DNA of 64,000 nt from Streptomyces nigrescens. GTDB lineage: Bacteria; Actinomycetota; Actinomycetes; Streptomycetales; Streptomycetaceae. The notes beneath the pieces are model-generated. The model was not told where the DNA came from. It ran no database searches and saw only the letters and a program-made list of their open reading frames with translations. The position numbers and the translations under genes are program-made. The stretch is taken from contig AP026073.1 of NCBI GenBank assembly GCA_024349765.1, forward strand, positions 2,852,001 through 2,916,000, given 5' to 3'. Shown piece by piece: positions 37,856 to 46,178 of the stretch. Each line of letters begins with the position of its first letter. Position 1 is the first letter of the stretch.

Positions 37856-38718
37856 GGCTGGGGCTCGGGTTTCGGGGTGGGGGCCGCGTCGGGGGTGGGG
37901 GAGGGGCCGGGGGTGGCGGTGACGATTTGGGTGAGGGTGGTTTCCACGCGGGTGAGGTGGTGGGCCATGGCTTGTTCGGCGTCGGGGGCGGAGTTGTCGA
38001 TGAGGGCCTCGACGATGGCGCGGTGTTCGCGGTTGGACTGCTCGCGGCGGCCGCCGAGCTCGTTGAGGAACGCCGACTGGCGGGCCAGTGCGTCGCGGAT
38101 CTCCTCGATGACGCGGCGGAAGACCGGGTTGCGGGCGGCCTGGGCGACCGCCAGGTGGAAGAGGGTGTCCATGGCCACCCAGGCGGTGGTGTCGGTCTCC
38201 CGCTCCATCCGGTCCAGCAGGTGGGTGAGGTGGTCGAGGTCCTCCGGGGTACGGCGCTGCGCCGCGTACCCGGCGACCGGGATCTCCACATGGCGGCGGA
38301 CCTCCAGCAGGTCGCTCGCCGCGTAGTCGCCGAACGTGGGGTCGGCCACCGCGCCGTCGGAGACGACGAAGGTGCCCTTGCCGGTGCGCGAGACGGTGAG
38401 CCCCATGGTCTGCAGGGCGCGCAGGGCCTCGCGGAGTACGGGTCTGCTCACCTCCAGGCGGCGGCAGAGCTCCGCCTCCGAGGGGAGCTTGTCGCCGACC
38501 GCGTATTCGCCCCGTTCGATGGCACCGCGCAAGTGGTGCAGGACCGCTTCCATCGCGCTCACGCGGCGGGGCATGTCGCCGGGCACGCCGCCGGGACCGC
38601 CGCTGGGCATGTCGCCGGGCACGCCGCCGGGACTGCCGCCGGGACCGGAGGCTGTCTGGCTGTCTGACAGGTTTGGGGTCACGGATGGATCCTGAGACCT
38701 GGGGGAGGAGGATGTCAA
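37852..38718 (-). CDS. FadR/GntR-family transcriptional regulator
   Basis: This is a protein of about 288 residues. The GntR winged helix (LRGAIERGEYAVGDKLPSEAELCRRLEVSRPVLREALRALQTMGLTV, quoted in part) spans about residues 64-115. The FCD ligand domain (FHLAVAQAARNPVFRRVIEEI, EHRAIVEALIDNSA) completes a FadR-type regulator, and a Pro/Thr-rich tail follows. The start is uncertain: a TTG at 38718 overlaps the GNAT stop, while a GTG at 38682 follows AGGA. Residues 30-50 carry a twofold 12-residue repeat. The downstream asparaginase start overlaps its stop, so it may control asparagine use. Confidence 0.88.
   Translation of the reverse strand: MTSSSPRSQDPSVTPNLSDSQTASGPGGSPGGVPGDMPSGGPGGVPGDMPRRVSAMEAVLHHLRGAIERGEYAVGDKLPSEAELCRRLEVSRPVLREALRALQTMGLTVSRTGKGTFVVSDGAVADPTFGDYAASDLLEVRRHVEIPVAGYAAQRRTPEDLDHLTHLLDRMERETDTTAWVAMDTLFHLAVAQAARNPVFRRVIEEIRDALARQSAFLNELGGRREQSNREHRAIVEALIDNSAPDAEQAMAHHLTRVETTLTQIVTATPGPSPTPDAAPTPKPEPQP
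38569..38640. repeat. 36-bp direct repeat in the FadR gene
   Basis: Two 36-bp units begin GGGCATGTCGCCGGGCACGC at 38569 and 38605. They are in frame and encode Gly/Pro/Met-rich linker upstream of the helix-turn-helix. Confidence 0.85.
38660..38670. promoter_or_regulatory. GntR-like inverted repeat near the FadR start
   Basis: CTGTC-T-GACAG is a perfect short palindrome preceded by another CTGTC (38652-38656). It lies inside the gene if the TTG start is used. It lies close to the start if the regulator begins at the GTG at 38682 or further in, where it could be an autoregulatory site. Confidence 0.35.
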
Positions 38719-39374
38719 GGCGCGGGGGGATGCGGAGGGTGGGTGGTGGGGTGGTCCGTGCGGAGGTCCAGCATGTAGAAGACCTTGTCGTAGCGGCGGC
38801 CGCCCATGGCGATGAAGGCGGGCAGGCGGCCGTATTCGCGAAAGCCGAGGGAGCGGTAGAGGCGGAGTGCGCGGGTGTTGTCGGCGCGGGCGTCGAGGGT
38901 GAGGACCTCGATCTTCGCGTCGCGGGCGTCGGCGACCAATGTGCTGGTCAGCGACCTGCCGATGCCGCGGCCGTGCGCCTCGGCGGCCACCGCGATCTTC
39001 ACCAGGTCCGCGTGCTGGCGGTTGGTCGCCTGGGCGTAGCGCAGCCAGTACCCCAGCCCGATCAGGCGGCGGTCGAGGTAGGCGGCGCGCAGTGCCCCGT
39101 CGCCGCGCCGTGCGGCTCGCAGGACCCGCCCGATGAGGTCGGCCACCTCGTCCGGCGCCGGCGGCTCGTCCCAGCCGAGCGGAGCGCCGGCGCGTACCAG
39201 GTCGGCCAGTACTCGGTGGGCCTCGGCGGGGAAGCGGGCCGCAAGCTCCTGGTCGGCGGTCAGGGCCGCGGCGTCGAGCAGGGCCGGGGTCGTGTCCTCC
39301 CTGCTGGTTGTGTCCTCCCTGCCGGTCGTGTCCTTCCCGCCGGTCGTCGAAATGCCGGTCGTCGAGATCTCCAT
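38715..39374 (-). CDS. GNAT-family N-acetyltransferase
   Basis: This is a 219-residue protein. The GNAT domain (about residues 85-205) has the acetyl-CoA loop AEAHGRGIGRSL, then VLTLDARADNTRALRLYRSLGFREYGRL (quoted in part). The N-terminus has three in-frame 18-bp repeats encoding Thr-Thr-Gly/Ser-Arg-Glu-Asp units (39292-39345). The acceptor is unknown. The ATG at 39374 is taken; the longer frame upstream has no ribosome site. The stop overlaps the TTG of the FadR gene, forming a GNAT-FadR-asparaginase operon. Confidence 0.85.
   Translation of the reverse strand: MEISTTGISTTGGKDTTGREDTTSREDTTPALLDAAALTADQELAARFPAEAHRVLADLVRAGAPLGWDEPPAPDEVADLIGRVLRAARRGDGALRAAYLDRRLIGLGYWLRYAQATNRQHADLVKIAVAAEAHGRGIGRSLTSTLVADARDAKIEVLTLDARADNTRALRLYRSLGFREYGRLPAFIAMGGRRYDKVFYMLDLRTDHPTTHPPHPPAP
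39292..39345. repeat. 18-bp tandem repeat in the GNAT gene
   Basis: Three in-frame copies of an 18-bp unit (GTGTCCTCCCTGCTGGTT and variants) lie near the 5' end of the acetyltransferase gene. They encode a hydrophilic, probably disordered extension. Confidence 0.85.
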
Positions 39375-39574
39375 GATCAGGAGGCTAGGGGGCGCGCCCC
39401 ACCCCCTGGGCCCGGACGGAAGAAATGCCCAAGCCCACTGAAGAGACCCCCGAGGAAGAAACACCGGGGAGGAGTGCCCGAGGGAGAAGTGCCCCGAGGC
39501 CGGAAGTGCCCCGAGGGGAACTGCCCGAATGAGGCATACCTCAAGGAGGCATACCCAAGGCGCGCGCCACCGGG

Positions 39575-40267
39575 TCAGCCCGCCGCCGCCCAGCGGTAGC
39601 GGTGTTCCGGGCGGCCGGTGTCGCCGTATTTGAGGGTCAGGATGATGTGGCCGCTGCGTTCCAGGTGTTTGAGGTAGCGCTGGGCGGTGGAGCGGCTGAC
39701 GCCGGCGCGGGTGGCGACCTCGTGGGCGGACAGGGGTACCCGGGCCGCGTCCAGGACCCGGCGGATCAGCCCGACGGTGGCCGCGGAGTGGCCCTTGGGG
39801 AGTTCGGTGTGCGGCGATTCGGCGGTGCGGAAGGCACCGAATATCCGGTCGACCTGTTCCTGGCCGGCCTCGCCGCGCCCGCTCACCCCCTCGACGGTGC
39901 GGCGCAGCGCGACGTAGCCGTCGAGCTTGGCACGCAGTCCGGAGAAGCCGAACGGTTTGACGAGGTACTGCAGCGCCCCGGAGCGCATGGCGTCCTGGAT
40001 GGTCGTCACGTCGCGGGCCGCGGTCACCATGATCACGTCGGTGCGGTGGCCGAGTTGCCGCAGCCTTCGGAGCAGCGACAGTCCGTTCTCGTCCGGCAGG
40101 TAGTGGTCGAGCAGTACCAGGTCGGCGGGGGTGCGTTCCAGGGCGGCGAGTGTCTGGGCGGCGGTGTGGGCGCAGCCGGTGACGCGGAAGCCGGGCACCT
40201 GGGAGACGTAGGCGGCGTTGATCTCGGCGACGTGGAAGTCGTCGTCCACGACGAGGACGTCGATCAT
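39575..40267 (-). CDS. CitB/DcuR-family response regulator
   Basis: This 230-residue regulator has a receiver domain with acidic pocket VVDDDF and phospho-acceptor Asp54 (LLDHYLPDENG), Lys in YLVKPF, and a C-terminal helix-turn-helix of the CitB/DpiA class (VPLSAHEVATRAGVSRSTAQRYLKHLERSGHI, quoted in part). It is the partner of the CitA-type kinase upstream. Its ATG overlaps the stop of the last of five mini-ORFs that descend from the kinase stop codon, and GGAGGA lies 5 bp before it. The likely target is the divergent NitT/TauT-type transporter. Confidence 0.93.
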   Translation of the reverse strand: MIDVLVVDDDFHVAEINAAYVSQVPGFRVTGCAHTAAQTLAALERTPADLVLLDHYLPDENGLSLLRRLRQLGHRTDVIMVTAARDVTTIQDAMRSGALQYLVKPFGFSGLRAKLDGYVALRRTVEGVSGRGEAGQEQVDRIFGAFRTAESPHTELPKGHSAATVGLIRRVLDAARVPLSAHEVATRAGVSRSTAQRYLKHLERSGHIILTLKYGDTGRPEHRYRWAAAG

Positions 40268-40380
40268 CGGGGTCCTCCGGTCATCGTGACGCTCCGAGGG
40301 TCATCGTGACGCTCCCTGGGTCATCGTGACGCTCCCTGGGTCATCGTGATGCTCCGACGGTCATCGTGATTCTCCGATCG
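40261..40380 (-). repeat. 20-bp tandem array forming a chain of coupled mini-ORFs between kinase and regulator
   Basis: Five exact-period 20-bp units start at 40281, 40301, 40321, 40341 and 40361 (TCATCGTGACGCTCCCTGGG and variants); a decayed sixth is at 40261. On the minus strand each ATGACC opens a frame that ends at the TGA of the next unit's ATGA. The peptides are MTVGASR (40341-40364), MTQGASR (40321-40344), MTQGASR (40301-40324), MTLGASR (40281-40304) and MTGGPR (40264-40284). The first ATG overlaps the kinase stop and the last stop overlaps the regulator ATG. The chain is therefore unbroken. Confidence 0.9.
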
Positions 40381-42022
40381 ACGTGGTGGTGCGTTCTTCC
40401 TGGAGGGCTTCGGGCAGGACGACGGTGAAGACCGCGCCGCCGCCGGCGCGGGCGGTGACCCGGGCCATTCCGCCGTAGCGCTCGGCGAGCCGGCGCACCA
40501 GTGCCAGGCCGATGCCGCGGCCGCGGTGGAAGGTCACCGGGGCCGTGGACTGCCGTCCGGTGGCCGGCGGGCGGGGTGTCTTGGTGGACCAGCCCTCGGC
40601 GAAGATCTGCTCGCGCAGGGCGGGCGGGACTCCGGGTCCGGTGTCGGAGACCCGCAGGACGACGGTGCGGTGTTCGGCCCGCAACTCGACCTCGACGAAG
40701 GGTTCTTGGCGGTGGCGTTCGGCGGTGGCGTCGAGCGCGTTGTCGATCAGGTTGCCGAGGACGGTCACCAGGTCGCGCGGGTCGACCACGGCGTCCGGCA
40801 GCAGTGTGGCGTCGGAGATCCGCAGTGACACCCCGCGTTCGGCGGCGATGGCGGCCTTGCCGACGAGCAGTGCGGACAGCAGCGGGTCGTGCACCCGCTC
40901 GGCGATCTGTTCCGCGGAGGCGCGGTGGGCGCTGGCCACTTCGGTGACGAATTCGACGGCCTTGTCGTACCGGCCGAGTTCGAGCAGTCCGCGTACCGTG
41001 TGCAGCTGGTTGGCGTGTTCGTGGTCCTGGGCGCGGAGGGCGTCCAACAGGCCCTGGGTGCCGTCGAGTTCGCGGCCGAGCAGTTCGAGTTCGGTGCGGT
41101 CGCGGAGGGTGACCACGGCTCCGCCGTCCCGGGTGGGTACGCGGTTGGCGAGCAGGACCCGGCCGCCGCAGACGGCCAGCAGGTCCGTGCCCGCCACCCG
41201 TCCGGCCAGCACTTCCGTGGTCCGGCCCGGCGGCAGCACCTCTTCCAGGGCCCGTCCGGCGGCCCCGGCGTCGAGTCCGAGGAGCCGTCCGGCCTCGTCG
41301 TTGACCAGCCGGATCCGGCCGCGCCGGTCGAAGGCGACCACGCCCTCGCGGATGCCGTGCAGCATCGCCTCGCGTTCGGCGAGCAGTGCGGAGATGTCGG
41401 TGAACGCGACCCCGTGGGTGCGGCGGCGGAGCCCGTGGGCGAGGGCGACCGTGGCCAGGACGCCGACGGCGAGCGCGGCGGCCGCGTAGCGCAGTACGTC
41501 GGGGAGGGTGTCGATCAGGCGGCTGTGGACGCTGTCGTAGGCGATGCCGACGGAGACGGCGCCGACGATGCGGCCGTGGCGGTCGCGCAGCGGGACCTTG
41601 GCGCGGGCCGACCGTCCGAGGGTGCCGGTGTCGATCTGGCGGACCTCGCGTCCGGCGAGGGTGCGGCTGGGGTCGGTGGAGACGTGCCGGCCTATTTCGG
41701 CGGGGTTGGTGTGCGACCAGCGCACTCCGTGGGTGTCCATGACGACGACGTACAGGGCGCCGGTCGCCCGGCGGATCCGTTCCGCGGCGGTCTGCACCGG
41801 ACCGTGCCGGTCGGGCGGGGTGGTGGTCAGTTCGCGGGGGAGGGCGGGGTCGGTGGCGGTGGTCTGGGCGATGGACTGTGCCCGGCGCATCGCCTGGTCG
41901 TCGAGTTCGGAGCTGAGCGGGGCGAGGAACAGGCTGGTGGCGAGCACCATCACGCCGGTGGTGAGGGTGAGTTGGGCGGTCAGCACCTGGGCGAAGACGC
42001 GCCGGGGCCAGTGGATCCGCAT
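40361..42022 (-). CDS. CitA/DcuS-family sensor histidine kinase
   Basis: This 553-residue membrane kinase has a first membrane helix at about residues 12-35. An extracytoplasmic PAS-type sensor (about 36-175, ending GRIVGAVSVGIAYDSV) is followed by a second helix near 185-205 and a cytoplasmic PAS (ISALLAEREAMLHGIREGVVAFDRRG, quoted in part). The H-box is DHEHANQLHT, and the ATPase domain has N box VLGNLIDNALDA, G1 SDTGPGVP and G2 GRGIGLALV. This family senses carboxylates such as citrate or C4-dicarboxylates. The ATG at 42022 follows GAGGAGAGC. The gene is divergent from the ABC importer. Confidence 0.94.
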   Translation of the reverse strand: MRIHWPRRVFAQVLTAQLTLTTGVMVLATSLFLAPLSSELDDQAMRRAQSIAQTTATDPALPRELTTTPPDRHGPVQTAAERIRRATGALYVVVMDTHGVRWSHTNPAEIGRHVSTDPSRTLAGREVRQIDTGTLGRSARAKVPLRDRHGRIVGAVSVGIAYDSVHSRLIDTLPDVLRYAAAALAVGVLATVALAHGLRRRTHGVAFTDISALLAEREAMLHGIREGVVAFDRRGRIRLVNDEAGRLLGLDAGAAGRALEEVLPPGRTTEVLAGRVAGTDLLAVCGGRVLLANRVPTRDGGAVVTLRDRTELELLGRELDGTQGLLDALRAQDHEHANQLHTVRGLLELGRYDKAVEFVTEVASAHRASAEQIAERVHDPLLSALLVGKAAIAAERGVSLRISDATLLPDAVVDPRDLVTVLGNLIDNALDATAERHRQEPFVEVELRAEHRTVVLRVSDTGPGVPPALREQIFAEGWSTKTPRPPATGRQSTAPVTFHRGRGIGLALVRRLAERYGGMARVTARAGGGAVFTVVLPEALQEERTTTSIGESR

Positions 42023-42195
42023 GCTCTCCTCGTCCTGGGCCCCTTCCGCGTCCGCGCGGAACCGACACATTCTCTTTACGGCGTGATGCTCGCACGGTAT
42101 GCCGTGCGTGAGCATCCGCGCACCCCCTGGTGATGTTGTAGTTGTTCTAGCGTGAGCAAAACGAGCACAACAGGGTTTGCGCGCAGAAAGGCGGG

Positions 42196-42238
42196 TTGTG
42201 GCCACAAGCGTGTCGGTGCGCCGGATCACACCTAGCGT
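42196..42238. promoter_or_regulatory. Promoter region of the ABC importer operon
   Basis: A 12-bp perfect palindrome TTGTGGCCACAA (42196-42207) lies 25 bp upstream of a -10-like TAGCGT (42233-42238). Only 8 bp separate that box from the ATG at 42247, so the mRNA may be nearly leaderless. Several GTTGT/ACAAC words lie between here and the kinase start. They are candidate response-regulator sites. Confidence 0.45.
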
Positions 42239-42246
42239 CCCGGGCC

Positions 42247-43062
42247 ATGAACAGCCACCTGAGCCCCGCCATCGAACTACGGGGCACCAGCAAGACGTTC
42301 CGGACACCGTCGGGCGGATTGCACACCGCGGTACGGGATCTGGATCTGGTCGTCGGACGCGGTGAGTTCGTCGCCGTGGTCGGCCCCACGGGGTGCGGGA
42401 AGTCCACCACGCTCACCCTGATCAGCGGGCTGGAGGAGCCCACCCGGGGCGAGGTGCTGGTGGCCGGGGAGCCGGTCCGCGGCATCGGCGACACGGTCGG
42501 TTTCGTGTTCCAGCAGGACGCGGTCTTCCCGTGGCGCACCGTGCTGTCGAACGTGATGGCCGGGCCGCGCTTCCGCGGTGTGCCGAAGGCGGAGGCCCGG
42601 GAGCGGGCGCGGGAATGGCTGGCCCGGGTCGGGCTGGCGTCCTTCGAGGACCGCTATCCGCATCAGCTCTCCGGTGGCCAGCGCAAGCGGGTCGCGCTGG
42701 CCGCGACGTTCGTCAACGATCCCGGGATCCTGCTGATGGACGAGCCGTTCTCGGCGCTCGACGTGCAGACCCGGGCGCTGATGTCGGACGAGCTGCTGGA
42801 GCTGTGGTCCGGCACCGGCGCCTCGGTCGTGTTCGTCACGCACGACCTGGAGGAGTCGATCGCGCTCGCCGACAAGGTGGTGGTGATGACGGCGGGGCCG
42901 GCGACCGTCAAGGAGGTCTTCGAGATCGATCTGCCGCGGCCCCGGCGGGTCGAGTCGGTGCGGCTGGAGCCGCGGTTCCTCGAGATCTACCGGGAGATCT
43001 GGTCCTCGCTCGGTGAAGAGGTCCGCATCACCCGCGAGAGGGGTGCCGCCCATGCCGCCTGA
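42247..43062 (+). CDS. ABC transporter ATP-binding protein (NitT/TauT/SsuB type)
   Basis: This 271-residue ATPase has Walker A GPTGCGKST, Q-loop VFQQDAVFPW, signature LSGGQRKR and Walker B ILLMDEPFSALD, followed by VTHDLEES. The Q-loop and EARERAREWLARVGL stretch are typical of nitrate/sulfonate/taurine/pyrimidine importers. It energises the permease encoded next, whose start lies 11 bp inside this gene. No ribosome site precedes the ATG, and a -10 box lies very close. Confidence 0.93.
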   Translation: MNSHLSPAIELRGTSKTFRTPSGGLHTAVRDLDLVVGRGEFVAVVGPTGCGKSTTLTLISGLEEPTRGEVLVAGEPVRGIGDTVGFVFQQDAVFPWRTVLSNVMAGPRFRGVPKAEARERAREWLARVGLASFEDRYPHQLSGGQRKRVALAATFVNDPGILLMDEPFSALDVQTRALMSDELLELWSGTGASVVFVTHDLEESIALADKVVVMTAGPATVKEVFEIDLPRPRRVESVRLEPRFLEIYREIWSSLGEEVRITRERGAAHAA

Positions 43063-43927
43063 GACCGTCTCCGCGCCCGTCGCGGTGGTCAAGTCCGGTG
43101 CCCGCGCGGACCGTTCGCGGGAGCGGGCGCGGGCCGCGCGCCGGCGTCGGCTGCTGGTGTACGGCGCCCGGGTGCTGCTGCTGGTGGGTCTGCTCGGGCT
43201 GTGGGAGGGCCTGGCCCGGGCGGCGGTCATCGATCCGTTCAACTTCTCGATGCCGTCGAAGATCTGGGACCAGATGAGCCAGTGGGCGCTGTACGGCACC
43301 CCGCAGGGCCCTTTGTGGGAGCAGATCTGGTACACGCTCTACGAGGCGCTGCTCGGCTGGGTCATCGGTGTCCTCGCCGGGGTGGTGCTGGGCATCGCGC
43401 TGGGCCGGGTGCGTTTCCTGGCCGATGTGCTCGGCCCGTACATCAAGGTGCTCAACGCGCTGCCGCGGATCGTGCTGGCCCCGATCTTCCTGATCTGGTT
43501 CGGTCTGGGTCCGGCGTCCAAGGTGGCGTCCGCCGTGGTCCTGGTGTTCTTCCCGGTGTTCTTCAACGCGTTCCAGGGCGCCCGGGAGGTGGACCGCAAT
43601 CTGGTGGCCAACTCCCGGATCCTGGGGGCGAGCAACCGCCAGGTGACCCTGCAGGTGGTGATCCCGTCGGCCACCTCGTGGATCTTCACGAGCCTGCACG
43701 TCAGCTTCGGATTCGCGCTGATCGGCGCGATCGTCGGCGAGTACATCGGCGCGACCAAGGGCCTCGGCCTGCTGGTGTCGGCGTCCCAGGGCACGTTCAA
43801 CGCGGCCGGGGTGTACGCCGCCATGGTGATCCTCGCCGTGGTCGCCCTGCTCGCCGAGGGGCTGCTGGCGTTCCTGGAGAAGCGGCTGTTCCGCTGGAAG
43901 CCGTCCGACGCCGCGGACGGCCGCTGA
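43052..43927 (+). CDS. ABC transporter permease (NitT/TauT/SsuC type)
   Basis: This 291-residue binding-protein-dependent permease has a basic N-terminus and about six membrane helices. The EAA-like coupling loop (EVDRNLVANSRILGASNRQVTLQVVIPSA, quoted in part) is near residues 180-210. It is similar to SsuC/TauC/ThiX permeases. The ATG overlaps the ATPase gene by 11 bp, with GAGAGGGG upstream. With the ATPase and the lipoprotein it forms a complete importer. Confidence 0.93.
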   Translation: MPPETVSAPVAVVKSGARADRSRERARAARRRRLLVYGARVLLLVGLLGLWEGLARAAVIDPFNFSMPSKIWDQMSQWALYGTPQGPLWEQIWYTLYEALLGWVIGVLAGVVLGIALGRVRFLADVLGPYIKVLNALPRIVLAPIFLIWFGLGPASKVASAVVLVFFPVFFNAFQGAREVDRNLVANSRILGASNRQVTLQVVIPSATSWIFTSLHVSFGFALIGAIVGEYIGATKGLGLLVSASQGTFNAAGVYAAMVILAVVALLAEGLLAFLEKRLFRWKPSDAADGR

Positions 43928-43997
43928 CCCGCCGTGCCGTTCCTTCCGTCAACGCTGTTCTTTCCGTCAACTCCCTTATGAAGCCGAGGATTTGATC

Positions 43998-45029
43998 ATG
44001 CGTACGTCCGTCAAGTTCACCGCAGCGGCGGCCTCCGCCCTGCTCGCCCTCACCACCCTCACCGCCTGTGGTGGCACCGGATCCCAGGACGCCGCGGCCG
44101 GCGGTGACAACGGCAAGATCAAGATCATGGTGGGCGGTCTGGACAAGGTCATCTACCTGCCCGCCAGACTCACCCAGCAGCTGGGCTACTTCGAGGACGA
44201 GGGCGTGCACGTCACGCTGCTGACCGAACCGGCCGGTGTGCAGGCCACCACCTCGCTCCTCTCGGGTGACGTCCAGGGTGTCGTCGGCTTCTACGACCAC
44301 ACCCTCGACCTGCAGGTGAAGGGCAAGCAGGTGGAGTCGGTGGTGCAGTTCGCGCACGCCCCCGGCGAGGTCGAGGTGGTGTCCAACAAGGCGGCGGCCG
44401 GCCTCACCTCGCCCAAGGACTTCAAGGGCAAGAAGCTCGGCGTCACCGGCCTCGGCTCGTCCACCGACTTCCTGACCAAGTACCTCGCGGTGAAGAACGG
44501 GGTGCAGACGAACGAGTTCACGCCGGTGGCGGTCGGCGCCGGGCAGACCTTCCTGTCCGCGATGAAGCAGGGTTCGATCGACGGCGGGATGACCACCGAC
44601 CCGACCGTCGCGCAGGTCGTCGACAAGAACCTGGGCAAGGTGCTCATCGACATGCGTACGCCCGAGGGGTCGAAGGAGGCGCTCGGCGGCCCGTACCCGT
44701 CGTCCAGCCTCTACATGAACACCGACTGGGTGAACAGCCACAAGGACACCGTGCGCAAGCTCGCCAAGGCCTTCGTGCGGACCCTGAAGTGGATGTCCAC
44801 GCACACGCCCGAGCAGATCGCCGACAAGATGCCGTCCGACTACGCGCAGGGCGGCAAGGAGCTCTATGTGCAGGCGATCAAGGACACCCTGCCGATGTTC
44901 ACCAAGGACGGTGTGATGCCGGCCGACGGCCCGGCGACCGTGGAGCGGGTGCTGAAGTCCTTCAACCCCAACCTCAAGAACGCGTCGGTGGACCTGAAGA
45001 AGACCTACACCACCGAGTTCGTCAAGTAG
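43998..45029 (+). CDS. ABC transporter substrate-binding lipoprotein (SsuA/THI5-like)
   Basis: This 343-residue lipoprotein has a signal peptide and lipobox LTAC with Cys24. The body fits the NMT1/SsuA-like fold (GLDKVIYLPARLTQQLGYFEDEGVHVTL, GDVQGVVGFYDHTLDLQ, LGVTGLGSSTDF; quoted in part). It binds the substrate outside the membrane. The ligand is unknown: family members take sulfonates, nitrate, pyrimidine precursors or aromatic acids. The linked CitA-type kinase hints at a carboxylate. The ATG follows CCGAGGA; a TTG two codons earlier is less likely. Confidence 0.9.
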   Translation: MRTSVKFTAAAASALLALTTLTACGGTGSQDAAAGGDNGKIKIMVGGLDKVIYLPARLTQQLGYFEDEGVHVTLLTEPAGVQATTSLLSGDVQGVVGFYDHTLDLQVKGKQVESVVQFAHAPGEVEVVSNKAAAGLTSPKDFKGKKLGVTGLGSSTDFLTKYLAVKNGVQTNEFTPVAVGAGQTFLSAMKQGSIDGGMTTDPTVAQVVDKNLGKVLIDMRTPEGSKEALGGPYPSSSLYMNTDWVNSHKDTVRKLAKAFVRTLKWMSTHTPEQIADKMPSDYAQGGKELYVQAIKDTLPMFTKDGVMPADGPATVERVLKSFNPNLKNASVDLKKTYTTEFVK

Positions 45030-45057
45030 AGCGGGCGGGGCGTGGCCCGGGCCGGAC

Positions 45058-46146
45058 TCAGACGAAGTTGAGGTCCGCCCGGGCCAGCAGCGGATCCTCG
45101 ACCAGCTGCCACAGCGGCACGGCGTAGTTGCCGAGGCCGTAGCGGCCGCCGAAGTGCAGGCCGAGCACCCGGTGGTCGGCGAGGTCGATGACGGGGGAGC
45201 CGCTGTTGCCGCCCAGCGTCGAGCAGTCGTGCTTGATGACGTTCCGGTCCGGTACCAGCTCCGTGGTGGTGCCGGGCTGCAGCCGTTTGACGTTGTAGAT
45301 GTCCATGAAGATGCGGCGCATCGACTCGGGTTCGTTGCGCCGGCCGTCGTACGCCGGGTAGCCCACGCAGTACACCGGGCGGCCGGGCAGGTCGGCCGGG
45401 GCGTCCGCGGCCACCGCCAGGGGAGGGGGCAGCGCGTCGCCGCCGGCCGGCGGGGCGACCCGCAGCAGGGCCAGGTCGACGTCCTCGTGGATGCCCACCA
45501 CCTCGACGACGTCGAACGAGGGGCCGGCGGCGGCGGGGGCCGTGCCGCCGCCGGCGAGTACCGGGTCGACGTACTCCTCGCCGGTGTCGACGTGGGCGCT
45601 GATGCCCTGCTGGAAGGTCCAGCCGCGGCCGTCGCCGCGGGCGAACTCCAGCGCCACATGACGGTTCGTCAGAACGGTGTCGGGGCCGACCAGGAACGCC
45701 GTGCCCAGCCAGTCCAGGCTGATGTGGCCGGACAGTTCGACCCGGCCGATCCGCGCGAGGGAGTCCCGGATCGCCGCCCGGTGCCCGTCGAGCACCGCCC
45801 AGTCGCCCTGCTGGGCCGCGAAGTCGTGGTTCTGGACGAGGATCGCCGGCCGGCCCTCCAGCAGGACGATCGCCTCCATGCCGAAGGACTCGTCGTCGCT
45901 GATCTCGTCCGTGCGCCCCTCGGCGAGCTTCTCCAGGCCGATCGCGCCCGCGGTCAGCACCCGGGCCCGCTCCGCCTGCGCGAACTGCCCGATCTGGCCC
46001 GCCGGTTGCTGCTCCGCCGGCAGCTCCTCCAGGGACTCCGGGATCTCGGACGACAGCCCGTCCCGCACCCGCGCGGCGACCTCGCGCAGATCCGAGAAGA
46101 CCTGCTCCGGGCCGGCCGCCACCGGTGATCTGTTCCGCCTGTGCAT
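45058..46146 (-). CDS. Trypsin-like serine protease, conflict operon
   Basis: This 362-residue protein lacks a signal peptide. A helical N-terminal region (about 1-80) precedes a chymotrypsin-fold protease with His163 (TNRHVA), Asp224 (EDVDLALL) and Ser315 (GGNSGSPV), all catalytic residues present. It resembles effector-associated trypsin-like domains that cleave intracellular targets in STAND-linked conflict systems. The ATG at 46146 is used because GGAGGAGGG precedes it; an ATG five codons earlier lies within that site. It is the last gene of the six-gene operon, 32 bp after the EAD-protease gene. Confidence 0.9.
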   Translation of the reverse strand: MHRRNRSPVAAGPEQVFSDLREVAARVRDGLSSEIPESLEELPAEQQPAGQIGQFAQAERARVLTAGAIGLEKLAEGRTDEISDDESFGMEAIVLLEGRPAILVQNHDFAAQQGDWAVLDGHRAAIRDSLARIGRVELSGHISLDWLGTAFLVGPDTVLTNRHVALEFARGDGRGWTFQQGISAHVDTGEEYVDPVLAGGGTAPAAAGPSFDVVEVVGIHEDVDLALLRVAPPAGGDALPPPLAVAADAPADLPGRPVYCVGYPAYDGRRNEPESMRRIFMDIYNVKRLQPGTTTELVPDRNVIKHDCSTLGGNSGSPVIDLADHRVLGLHFGGRYGLGNYAVPLWQLVEDPLLARADLNFV

Positions 46147-46178
46147 CTCGCCCTCCTCCAACGCGCCGTCGCCTCGCG

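Noticed and set aside
38660-38670. Firm FadR autoregulatory operator
   Set aside because: The palindrome is short and may be coding, depending on the start, so it is kept only as a low-confidence site.
37661-40380. CRISPR array
   Set aside because: The repeats are contiguous 18-36 bp units without unique spacers and without cas genes.
42095-42307. Longer N-terminal extensions of the sensor kinase
   Set aside because: The first membrane helix and a strong ribosome site support the ATG at 42022. The extension overlaps the divergent promoter region.
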